64,000 bases of DNA from Scedosporium boydii. Lineage: Eukaryota > Ascomycota > Sordariomycetes > Microascales > Microascaceae. This document shows positions 1 to 9,818 of the stretch, in pieces (position 1 is the stretch's first letter; every line of letters starts with the position of its first letter). Made by a program: the position numbers and the translations under genes. The stretch covers positions 271,564-335,563 of the forward strand of contig NJFT01000017.1 in NCBI GenBank assembly GCA_002221725.1. The letters run 5' to 3'. Below the pieces are notes generated by a model that searched no databases, was not told where the DNA came from, and saw only the letters and a list, made by a program, of their open reading frames with translations.

Positions 1-351
1 GTGATCTGCAACAGGCACATCCCCGAAGGTACCATTGTCGGAATCAACGCATGGGTGACCCAGCATGATCCTGAGGTGTTCCCTAGCCCGGATAGCTTCG
101 AACCTGAGAGATGGCTTAATGCCTCCGAGGACGAGCTGAAGATGATGGATCAATCGTTCTTTGCCTTTGGCGCTGGAACCCGCACTTGTATCGGAAGACA
201 CATTGCTACGATGGAGATGGCCAAGATGATTCCGGAATTTTTGAGACGATTTGAGGTTACACTTTCTGATCCGCAGACAGAGTGGAAGACGAAGAATATC
301 TGGTTTGTGCAGCAAGAGGGACTCATTTGCAACTTGAAGAGAAGAGTCTAA
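1..351 (+). CDS. Cytochrome P450, C-terminal part (cut by window start)
   Basis: The last 116 residues of a cytochrome P450 monooxygenase read open from base 1 to a TAA at 349-351. The PERW motif (FEPERW) and the haem-binding loop FGAGTRTCIGRH, with the axial cysteine, are present, followed by the usual helix L (IATMEMAKMI) and a C-terminal beta region. The style of the haem loop and tail resembles pisatin-demethylase-like fungal P450s, but the substrate cannot be inferred. The 5' end lies outside the window. It is separated from the biosynthetic cluster starting near 4.5 kb by a NACHT relic and an OsmC gene, so cluster membership is doubtful. Confidence 0.93.
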   Translation: MICNRHIPEGTIVGINAWVTQHDPEVFPSPDSFEPERWLNASEDELKMMDQSFFAFGAGTRTCIGRHIATMEMAKMIPEFLRRFEVTLSDPQTEWKTKNIWFVQQEGLICNLKRRV

Positions 352-720
352 TAGACAGCATCTATATACTATGGGAGCTATGGACGGGAAAGAACAATAT
401 GTAAAAGTCAGGCGCAGACTTCCAATCAGCTTAAAAGAGCTCAATGTGAATCTACCTAGGTTAGTTGTACTCAAGTATCTCTTCGAATATGTTAAGACTA
501 CTGCCAGGTCACCATGACTACGGGGATGCCTAACCAGTTATAATACATATATAAAAAGTACATTAGTTCCTACCTAATTTATCCTATGCCAGATGCTCCA
601 ATAATATGTGCTGTATTGACCAATCGTTTTGTTCAGGGATCTCTGTTCTAGAGTAAAACGGGCTCTCAGGAGGAATCCATATCATCTAGGGAAAACCCTG
701 TAGCTGATCTGTGAGACAGT

Positions 721-1131
721 GATAGGGATACTTCTCCATGTCCTGAAAATATGCGAATCGGTGTTCTCAACAATATCAGGGAATGGGCTAACGGAATATC
801 CGAGAAGCATCTGGATTGGCTCGAAGGCATGGCCGACCACGGAAAAACCGCCATCGCCAAGACGATTTGGCGTGAATATTTCGACAAAGGGAGGCTATTA
901 ACAAGCTTCGGATGAATGTGGTGACCAATATCAAGTCCGTTCCTTAATCGAAGCTCTTCCTAACGCGGCGAGCTTAGCAGATATCCAGATTTCGAATTTT
1001 TGGTCACCAGTAGGCCGAGCCTTTCGCTTGGTGCCACCGCTGAATATCTGTTAGCGGCTCGGCTGGCAGCTAGCATTCCTCATCGAATGGAGGAACTAAA
1101 GGCAATCGAAAAAACCAACCTAAGAATGCAA
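721..1131 (+). pseudogene. Decayed NACHT NTPase fragment (NLR relic)
   Basis: One reading frame, broken by stops (TGA at 913 and 922), encodes pieces that match the order of a fungal NACHT domain. First comes a lead-in like the typical 'R-V-x-L-x-x-I-x-x-W' segment (RIGVLNNIREWANG, 754-795). Then comes a P-loop-like stretch (LDWLEGMADHGKTAIAKT, 811-864) in which the first glycines of GxxGxGKT are lost. Further on is a sensor-like FLVTSRPS (997-1020). The spacing between P-loop and sensor is far too short for an intact domain, so this is a deleted, mutated remnant. It is too short for a functional gene and lies just downstream of the P450. Confidence 0.6.
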
Positions 1132-2484
1132 TAGAATATTACTGTACAGACAGGAATTAGTGGCTTTTGCTGGGAAATGACCTTTTGCTGGCTGGTATTG
1201 GTGTGGTGGCAACGTGTTTGACTTAGGAATGTTTGAAATACCTCGCTCCGTTTTAGTCAAGAACGGTTTTTGTGCCCCTTGTCCGGCCCATTCCCAGAGA
1301 CTTTTCCCACACCACTACAAACAGCCATTTCTGTTCTTAATTTCTTTTCTTTTCTTTTCTTTCTTATTATCTTAGAGGGAAAAACAACAGTTCTTCAAGT
1401 TATTCTTGACCATCAGTTCTTCTTGAGTTCAATTGACTTCTTTTTCCTCAGTTCTCACTGATCATCCTCTTTAGTGACCTCAAGCTGCTTCTTTCCGGCT
1501 TGCCCTGTGTCCCCAGGTGTTCTTCTTGGACACTGACATGTTTCTTAACCTCCCCCTATTCAGAGGTCTCCTTTTTACTTGTTTCTGTATTATTTCCATT
1601 GATCAACAGATCCGACATCTGTCCATTCCTGTATAGGAGCTTTGCAGCAGCTTCTTGCAGGAATTGCCCAAACCATTGACCAAACCATTTCCTTTTCTTT
1701 TACGCGGTGAGCGGGCAGGCTGCACTGCTCCGTTTCACCAATAGTAATGGAAGAAGAAATGGAAGAAGGATGAGAGACGCAAATAGCGATAGCATGTCAG
1801 TGATGTTATTTAGGTCCCAAGTGGGAGCCATTTCTCAAAGGAAATAGGAAATATTCCAAGTTGGAAACCTCCTATTTGCGCATTATCACATGAGGTCTCG
1901 ATGTTGACAAGTCCAAATTTTTTCCCACCTCTGATCAACTGAAAAGAGAAGGCGGTAAGTATCCCCTGTCCCATTTTATGTGGTGGGGCTATGTGGAGAT
2001 GGATGGTCAAAAGGTACAGGGCCTTGGCGAGCACGAGCTTGGGTTCGCAGCGTCTTTCTTTCCTCCATCCCATCCCACATCCATCCAAGCGGTAAGCCTA
2101 GTTGCGAAGCTAGTTAAGTTGGCGCAGATCTTCAACGGAATAGCTTCGTGAGCTCCACCAAACGCATGCAACCCCCATCTTCTCCGTCTGCTTTGCGACG
2201 TGGGCCGGAGGACCTAGTCCCAAGAGGGCAATGTTGCAGCGTTAGTGGTACGGGGCTGGCTCTTTCACCATTTGGTTCCCGAAAGACGCAATAGTTATTA
2301 GCTAAAAAGAATATGGGTTGAAAAGTGCTAGAATTATTACCTGCAAAAAGAATATAAAACTGGTAATGGGAGTTGGGTCGATTCCAGCAGAAGTCGGCAC
2401 TTGAACCTGTCCGTTGGTTACATTGCGTCACGTCTCCTTGTCCCCCCATTTGCCCGATTACCATCTCACTCTCACGCTTCAGCC
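1132..2484. other. Intergenic, nothing recognised
   Basis: Only short frames without domain signatures are seen. A pyrimidine-rich T/CT stretch lies at about 1335-1480. The last few hundred bases presumably hold the promoter of the OsmC gene. Confidence 0.5.
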
Positions 2485-3060
2485 ATGATTCCCGCCCGTG
2501 CCACTCAGCTTGCCCGAGGGTGTCTCACCTCTCAGAGGCGCCTCTGCACCAGCAAGATCATCTCCGGCCTCCGTCAATTCTCCGCAACCGCGGCCGCCCG
2601 CCAAAGCATCACCCTCCAAGTCACCGGCCGAGGCTCTGGCACCCAACAGACCGTGAGCGTCAAGGACAAGCCTTACACCTTCCCCACCGATACCTACGCC
2701 GTACTCGGCGGCAAGGACGAGGCTCCTTCTCCCGTCGCGTACTCCCTTGCCAGTCTCGGCTCGTGCAACCAAGTGACCGGTTTCGTCGTCGCCAAGGATC
2801 ATGGCATCAAGCTCGGAGAGTGGGAGGTCACCGTCCAGGGTGTCCTTCCTACGGCGGTACTGGCTACCGGCGCGCAGGGAAACCCTAACTGGGAGAGCGT
2901 CACCCTGAAAGTGAAGGTCCAGACTGATATCGCGGGCGGAAACGAGGATCCCAAGTTTAAGCACTTCGTCTCCGAGGTTGACCGCCGGTGCCCCATTTCG
3001 CAGCTCTTTAAGCGAAGCGGCGTTGTTTTCAACAGTGAATGGACCAACTTGCCATTGTAA
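2485..3060 (+). CDS. OsmC/Ohr-family peroxidase, mitochondrial
   Basis: A single-exon 191-residue protein of the OsmC/Ohr family, thiol peroxidases that reduce organic hydroperoxides. The first ~40 residues are rich in Arg, Ser and Ala and lack acidic residues, as in a mitochondrial presequence. The core has the family pattern: PSPVAYSLASLGSC carries the first reactive cysteine (Cys94) and RRCPISQLF the second (Cys169), at the usual spacing. The ATG at 2485 is preferred over an upstream TTG in the same frame because it begins the targeting peptide and is a normal eukaryotic start. Nothing links it to the neighbouring secondary-metabolite genes. It could be housekeeping oxidative-stress defence. 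Confidence 0.88.
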   Translation: MIPARATQLARGCLTSQRRLCTSKIISGLRQFSATAAARQSITLQVTGRGSGTQQTVSVKDKPYTFPTDTYAVLGGKDEAPSPVAYSLASLGSCNQVTGFVVAKDHGIKLGEWEVTVQGVLPTAVLATGAQGNPNWESVTLKVKVQTDIAGGNEDPKFKHFVSEVDRRCPISQLFKRSGVVFNSEWTNLPL

Positions 3061-4476
3061 GGGGTTGTCAATTGGGAATTGAACGGGGTGAAATTGGGGA
3101 TATTGGTGATTGCATGAGCGAAATTAGTCTGGGACTCTGGAGTCCGGAATTATTGAATTTCATGTATTATTATTATTTATACGCCGTACAACCTCTGCAT
3201 CAAATCGGAGATAATTATTTGTCTGACTTGTGTTCTCTAAATGGCATTGGATCACGCGCCAAAATTCTTCTTTTCTGATAGCGAATTGCAGCTGAAGTGA
3301 GCTGAACTCGACCGCGATGAGTCTGGTTGAGCATGATTGGAGACGCGAGACGAGTCTGGTCCATTTTTGGCATTCACACAGGTACCCCTGGACTATTTAT
3401 TTACTTCATTTCTCTTGTGCCCACTTCATATGTCGTGGTCCCTACGCTTTCAGCCAGACGACACGGGCTTCATGCCCAATCTAATGCAAGGGTATATTAG
3501 TGGTGAGAATATTAGATTAATGTCCGAGGGATCTAACTACTATAAAAGTATATCTCCCTCTGTCGTCGGTCTGATATATAGGAGTCACGACAACTATGTT
3601 TTTCTTCTCAATATTAAATAAGGGACTATAGTATAGTATGAATGTCCTTAAGAAGTTTGGTAAATCCCTATGTGGGAGGGCGTCCTGGGTTTCCTATTAG
3701 GCTACTACAGAGACATGGGTAAGGACGAAGACGAAGATGAAGACGGAGACGAAGATAAAGATGGAAGCGTAGGTGAGGTAGGGGGTGAAAAAGAAAATAG
3801 CGGTGAGGGCAGTGATGGCGAGGAACCTGATAAGATGGAATGGTTTGGGTGTTCCAAAGCCTGGGCTATGGCCGACTTCTTTAATCTTCTCTAGGATTTA
3901 TTGCACGACCTCAAGTTTGTACTAACTGACTCCCTTAATGTAGGAGATGCTTTCACCATATATCCTCCCAGCTTCGACAGAGTGTTACCTATGATTTAGG
4001 AAATCTACTGCCAGCATAGATGACCGGATCTCCAATCCTTTCAGAAACAGAGTTGTCTTGAGGCTATTTCGAAAGCAATGAAGGAGCGGTTTCCTTGATT
4101 ATATTATCAGCCTATGGTGGTCTGCATACTGTTGAATTTCCAGCTTGGGTAATAGATTTTGTAAATATTCTGTCAAACCGTACAGGGATCTATATTCATT
4201 TATCACATCAGTTTGTTGGGCGATGGTGTCCTCATCCATATCCGGATCATCCGGATACTGAAAAGCTTCCACCCTAAATTCATGTACAAAATATTTTGAA
4301 TGTCGTTTCCTTCTTTGTCATTCACCCATCTTTGAGTAGCCCCATCAATACTCGCTCCCTGATACCCCCTCGTTCAGGCTGGGGTCGACCTAAGAAGCAA
4401 GGGTGGCCGAACTATTGGTTTACGCGGAAAAGCCCTTTCGATTTCTAGTAATGTAGCCGGGAACTTGACTAGATGA
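3061..4476. other. Intergenic, nothing recognised
   Basis: No convincing gene. A 74-codon frame at 3670-3894 is mostly an acidic Glu/Asp low-complexity stretch made by GA-rich repeats and is not taken as a gene. Confidence 0.5.
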
Positions 4477-6196
4477 TCATGGCTTCTCCGCTGTCAACTC
4501 TGAACGTTGCTTAAACTGGACGAGGAGGGGTCTGAGCTGCCACAGATGAAAGATCTTCATATCCTTATCCCATTCTGTGCATGAACTGTCGAGGGAGATG
4601 TCGAAGTGGAACAGAATTTTCGCAATCAACAGCTGAATTTCTCCCAATGCGATGCTGTAAGTAGATAGATTTTGTTTTGGTCAGCTGGAGCTCAACGGGG
4701 TGGCACAAGTGTCCCAGTCTGGGAACGATACCTTTTCCCAGCACAGGCTCTTGGGCCAAGCTGGAATGGGTGAAAGGCCCGACGTTGGTCGGATGCGAAG
4801 TTCGGGTCACCTGCCCATCGTTGGGGAAGAAAGGCCTCGGGGTCTTGGAAAAAGTCGGCATGGTGGTTTACGGCATAGGGTGGCACCCCTACCCTGGTCT
4901 TATTACGCCGTTAGTTTTCGAGTAGGGTAAAGTATATCCTAAAAGGAGAGAGATCTTACCCCTTCAGGTATCATGATCCCAGATATGACGATACCCCCTT
5001 CTGGTACGACTCGTGACTGCGTCGTTGGGGCAGCAGGGTGAAGCCGCATGGACTCATTGACAACACCTGTCAGGTACTTCATCGCACCAACTGAGACAAA
5101 GGTGATGTCCTTGTCATCGTGGCAAGCGTTTCGGACCTCCTCGGTGGCCTTGCGAAGAGTGGTGGGATTCTTGAGCAAGTGATATATGGTGAAGGACGCC
5201 GTGGTGGATACGTTCTCGCTTCCGGCAATCATGAGTGTGCCATAAGTCGCACGCACCTCGGCCATACTCATCTGGGTTGTAGCTTCGTCATATGGGAGTA
5301 TATAGCTCATGAAGTCGCGACCGGTAGGAGGCTTGTCTTCCTGCACCTGCAACCTCGCACCGACGCTCTCCCGTGTGAAGCTAGCATGCTTGACTTGCTG
5401 ATCCGTCAAAGCCTTTGGAAAGAAAGGCTTTATACAGGACGTGAGATGCGGAAACTGTCGCGCTGCGTTGAAATACGTGATGAGACGCATCGTACTTCCG
5501 AACAAGCCGTCAAGCCACGGATGCGGGTGTCCGTTTTGCACACTGCCGAGCTGTCGCCCGAATATCAAGTCTGCGGTGATGTCGAAGTATAACATGGCAG
5601 GCCATTTCACCATGTCCTGCGGCCCCTCATTATCGCGAAGCTTCTCAATTAGCTCGTCGACATGTGTCATTATGAGGGGTTCTTGCTCCTGAAGAGCCCG
5701 CGTTGAAAAGGCCGGATTCAAACGTCGACGGAACCTTGCATGCTCGGCCGGCTCAAAGCTTGTGATGATATTGTATGCGCCCTCGCTGCCGGGAGACATC
5801 GCATATGGGTCTTTGGTGAGCAGCTTCTGCTTGGGTCGGATCTGGTAAATGTCTCTCCAGGCGTCAGCATCGCGGAAGGAGAGCATGTAAGGGAGCACTC
5901 GGACCACGCTGCCATATTTGTCGTGTAGGTCTGAGAACACGAATGGTAGACGGCCGGTAAGTTGGTACCACACGTATGGAATCGGTGTTGCACCCCACCA
6001 GAACGGACCGGGGAAATGGGCAAGTGGGTGGAAGTAGGCGTTGTACACGACGAGGAAAAGGAGGTAACATGCGTACTGTAGATTCTGTTAGAACCGAGTT
6101 TAACGTAATTCTTGGCCCACTTACCGATGCTGAAAGAATGGATAGGCCGCCGGTAAGTAGGTTGACGTCGAGTTTGGCTGTCTCAAATTGATCCAT
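4477..6196 (-). CDS. Cytochrome P450 monooxygenase (cluster)
   Basis: A complete four-exon P450 of 510 residues: complement(4477..4654, 4732..4898, 4960..6075, 6125..6196), introns of 77, 61 and 49 bp, all phases consistent. The N-terminus has a membrane anchor (YACYLLFLVVYNAYFHP) followed by the proline hinge HFPGP. Further motifs are the I-helix AGSENVSTT, the K-helix ESMR, PEAFLPQRW and the haem loop FQLGPRACAGK with Cys near residue 448. It resembles the fungal class that hydroxylates terpenoid or polyketide scaffolds (isotrichodermin C-15 hydroxylase/averantin hydroxylase-like), acting at the ER membrane with an NADPH reductase. It is divergently transcribed from the SDR gene across 447 bp that contain two inverted repeats. 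The substrate is unknown. Confidence 0.92.
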
Positions 6197-6402
6197 GATG
6201 GCGATTGCGAATCCTCTCAGCTGGCGCCGGTTGTGTCATACATAGTAGCGATATCTATATTTCGTGTAGTTTATGGTGGCATCCCCGAAGTGGTGGCGTT
6301 CCCTTTTCTAATGTACTAGTACAGGTAGTCTGACAAGTCAAGTGCGTTGACAATGACTTACATTGCCAGTACCAGACCGAGTGTCCGAAAGGCCTGACAA
6401 GC

Positions 6403-6433
6403 TACGTAGGTAGGGTGTAACCCTACCTGCGTA
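6403..6433. promoter_or_regulatory. Inverted repeat 1 in P450/SDR promoter
   Basis: Arms 6403-6415 (TACGTAGGTAGGG) and 6421-6433 (CCCTACCTGCGTA) are complementary at 12 of 13 positions around a 5-base spacer. It lies between two divergently transcribed cluster genes, where a dimeric regulator could act on both. The function is inferred from position only. Confidence 0.5.
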
Positions 6434-6436
6434 CCG

Positions 6437-6471
6437 GCTGTAGGGAGTCAGATCGGGGTCAGCCCTACAGC
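6437..6471. promoter_or_regulatory. Inverted repeat 2 in P450/SDR promoter
   Basis: Perfect 9-base arms GCTGTAGGG (6437-6445) and CCCTACAGC (6463-6471) are separated by 17 bases, only 3 bases downstream of inverted repeat 1. Both repeats share the TAGGG/CCCTA core. Confidence 0.5.
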
Positions 6472-6643
6472 TAATAAGCGGAAGCTGGTCAGAAAATTGC
6501 AGCATTACTCAGGGCAAGTAAGGCGTCTGACATGACGAACTAACAACAGAACACTCTATTCTCACAGCTGGATAAGTATAGGTACGGGTACACCCGAAAA
6601 AATCGGCAGATAATGGCACCACTGCACGGAAAGGCACTGAAAG

Positions 6644-7577
6644 ATGGCGGGGAAAACAGTTTATCTGGTTACTGGCGCAAACCGAGGTATGAGTCCACTA
6701 TTACTACACCTCGCCGGGGTGCGAGAGTGCCTGTGGAGGAGGCTAACATGACCGCACAGGGCTCGGCTACGCATTGGTATCGGACCTCCTCTTACGCGAA
6801 CACCATGTTGTCATCGCTTCGACTCGTCATCCTACCATTCCTACCACCCTTGAACTTCTTCCACGGCATCCATCGTCCTCAATCGTACATTTGACGGTCG
6901 AGGAGACTTCTCCTAGCAGGGATGCGTTAAAAGTGGACGCCGTGGCCGATGCTACGAAGTTGCTGGCTTTCCTTTCGCTAGCTGGACACCCACAGATCGA
7001 CCATATCGACGTCGTAATCGCGAATGCCGGCACCTCAGGAGTTCGTGAGTCTATTCTCGATACCAGCCCTGACAACCTCTTGGAGTGCCTCCAAGTGAAT
7101 GCGCTGGCACCCCTCCGCCTGCTACAAACTACCTGGCCATTGCTGCAACACGCCAAAACGCCCAAATTTGTCTTTATAGGAAGCGTGGCGGGCAGTGTTT
7201 CGGGGGTTCATGAGACTGGAGGGTGGTCCAATGCCGCCTACGGGGCCAGCAAAGCTACAGGCCACTATCTGGTGAGGAAGGCTGGAAAGGAGCTAGAAGG
7301 TCAACTTGCGGCTGGTGTGATACATCCCGGGTAAGTGAACAAATGCTCTACAATCCAAGCGTGATATACCCATACGGAAACCCCGCTAATTTCCTATGTT
7401 TGGTTTAGATGGGTGCAAAGCGAGACGGGAAACAAGAGAGCCGTTGCCCAAGGTTTGGGAAAGGCTCCGGTAACTCTGAAGGCGTCGGTGGAAGGAATCC
7501 TCGATGAGATATCAAGGATGACCCCAGGGAAGGATGCCGGATTCCGCACCTTTGATCATAGCAATATTGCGTGGTAG
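6644..7577 (+). CDS. Short-chain dehydrogenase/reductase (cluster)
   Basis: A classical NAD(P)-dependent SDR of 260 residues in three exons (6644..6686, 6760..7330, 7409..7577), with phases and the branch site GCTAAT fitting. Visible motifs are the cofactor loop TGANRGLG (residues 10-17), NAG (103-105), the catalytic Ser in GSVAG (156) and YGASK with Tyr175 and Lys179, then the HPGW segment. Such enzymes reduce ketones or oxidise alcohols, and the closest style is the norsolorinic-acid-ketoreductase-like group. It shares a promoter region with the P450 on its left and converges with the aminotransferase on its right (66 bp between stop codons), consistent with one co-regulated cluster. A role in converting a P450-made alcohol to a ketone for transamination is an inference. 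Confidence 0.9.
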
Positions 7578-7643
7578 ACTGTAGCTAGATGTGTTTCAAC
7601 TGACCGACATACTGAACTGCTGGGTACCTAATGGACGTATGAA

Positions 7644-9180
7644 CTATGATTCCGAACCGAGGACTTCCTCCACCGCTCCTTTCACACGACTGATTATCAA
7701 GTCAACATCTGCCTCGGTAATGTTATAAGGCGGCGTGATGGTAATATGATCGCCGATAATGGTATCTGCCGTGCCCATACCAGCATTGAGCGCAGTGCTC
7801 CACGGTTCCCTCAACGCAGCCCCCTTGATGCGACCCGCGACGCGTTCCTTGAGAGGAAACGGCTCCTTAGTTCCACGGACCTTCACAAATTCCACAGCCC
7901 ACATGAGTCCTCGGCCTCTGATGTCGCCCACGTGCGGATGCCCACCTAAAGCGGTCCGTAACCCCTCGCCTAAACGATCTCCGGTCGTCTGGACGTTCTG
8001 AAGGAGATTGCCTCGTTTAACGACGCGCTGCACGGCTAGCGCAGCAGCGCAAGCCACGGCATGTGAGCTGTATGTGTGCCCGTGGTTGAAGAAGCCAGAA
8101 CCGGCTTGTATACCGTCGACAATCCTCTGGTTCATGAGGAGCATGGCAATGGGAGCATACCCGGCTGCGAGGCCCTTGGCGACAGTTTGGATATCGGGAT
8201 GCACGTCTTCCTGCTCCCATGCGTGCGTTGATCCGGTTCGGCCCATGCCACAGAACACTTCATCCAGGATCAGCAGTGCCGAGTGCTTGTCACATATGGC
8301 TCGGACTGCTTGCCAGTACCCGGGTGGTGGGTTAAGACAACCTAGGGACTAGCATCATGTCAGATCGAACCTGGAAAGGTAAGATATGTACTCGGGTATG
8401 GCGTATACTAACAGTGCCAGGTACGGTTTCGGCAATAAATGCGCAGACCCTGCCAGCGCCAACACGCTCGAACTCGGCATCTAGCTCCTCTGCAAGCCTG
8501 GCGACATAATCGGCCTCGGTCTCTCCAGGATACATTCCTCGGTATGCATTGGGCGTAGAAACAAAGGATACGTTGTCGTTCAGCATAATGGCGTCGAACG
8601 GCCTCCGGACAGCAGGCTTCGCTGTCAGCGCCAGGGAGCTGAGTGTAGTACCATGGAAAGCGCCTTTCCGCGCAATGAAATGAACTCTCTCAAGCTCTCC
8701 TTTCTCGACGAAATATTGTCTTGCGAGCTTCAAAGCAGCCTCCACAGCCTCAGAGCCTATCAGCATATTAGTACACAACCTTATTTTAAAAGGGCTGGTA
8801 ATAAGTCGGTGTTGTGCGGACAGCGTACCCGAACTCACGATCGTGGCTCTCGCCATGACTCCATTGGTCGAGTTCACAACGTCTTCAGCCAGATCTTCGG
8901 CAGCTTGGTTGGCAAAGCTCAAACTGTGGCAATACGACAGCCGGTCCATTTGCGCCACTACGGCATCCCTTACTTCAGTGTTGCCATGGCCAATGCAAGC
9001 GACACCTGGCCCCGCGCTCGCGTCCAGAACCTTCTGACCATTTTCGAGAATAAGATAGTTTTCTTTTGCAGAAACGACTTTGGGGTTGGGTGTTTGAATG
9101 TTCGGGTGAAGGATTTTGCTTGCAGTCGATCGGCTCTTGTTGGTGCCGTTTTGCTGAACGACCTGGAAAATGGAGCCCAT
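7644..9180 (-). CDS. Class III PLP-dependent aminotransferase (cluster)
   Basis: A 465-residue fold-type I aminotransferase in three exons: complement(7644..8341, 8409..8756, 8829..9180), introns of 67 and 72 bp. The second intron is confirmed because removing it restores VSSGSEAVEAALKLARQY, the phosphate-binding segment of the family. Other motifs are GAFHGTTLSSLALT, LILDEVFCGMGRTG with the PLP-pyridine Asp260, and TVAKGLAAGYAP with the Schiff-base Lys289. Class III enzymes move an amino group to or from omega-amines, gamma-aminobutyrate or aldehydes and ketones. In this setting it probably installs an amine on, or makes an unusual amino acid for, the cluster product. It is divergent from the ABC transporter across 638 bp. 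Confidence 0.92.
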
Positions 9181-9818
9181 CGTGTAACGAAGTTGAGGGT
9201 ATGGTGTATCTACTGGATTTACTGGTTGGGGCTAAGAGCTTCCCCTCGCTACGGCTTCTATATGACCCTACAAGTATACTTCCATTCTTCCATTTCGTAT
9301 TTGGTAGAGTGAGCCAACGAAGTAAACTCACTCATGCATTGTTCCGTGCATCATATCATTGGGTAAAGGGCGTCTGTATGCAGGTAAGAATTGGGTCAGA
9401 GAATCCCAGAACGGCACAATCCGTCAGAGCCCGGTACAGTCAGAAAGTAGTCAGAAAGTCTAAGCACGCCAACCCCATGTCCACCGCGTTTCCTCCGCTG
9501 AGAAGTGTGTTCGTTTCATCAGATTTACCGAAGCAGCGCTGGGACTTGCAGGCAGTACTAGCAGATCTAACCTGGCACACTTCTGCAGAAACTAACTCTT
9601 TCCGAAGCAGCTGTTAGAGCTTAGGCGGTTTACCTAGGTGGCTAATCAGCGGGCTGTTATCGTTAAAGACGTACACACAGTTCGGCCAGGTCCAACCCAG
9701 GGCATTGTAAAGTGCATCTGGGATTTGGGTGTGGCTTCGTGTAACCCAGCATCTTTCAATTCTTCTATGCTCTCCCTGGTATCCTAAGTCCTGAGCCCTG
9801 ACACAAGCGCTGCGTCTA
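9181..9818. promoter_or_regulatory. Divergent promoter region, aminotransferase/ABC transporter
   Basis: A 638-bp intergenic region between the start codons of the aminotransferase (left) and the ABC transporter (right). It must hold both promoters. I did not find a copy of the TAGGG-type inverted repeats seen in the P450/SDR promoter, only one CCCTAC near 9268. Confidence 0.5.

Noticed and set aside
3670..3894. Acidic 74-codon frame
   Set aside because: It is made of GA-rich low-complexity DNA with no domain and no supporting exons.
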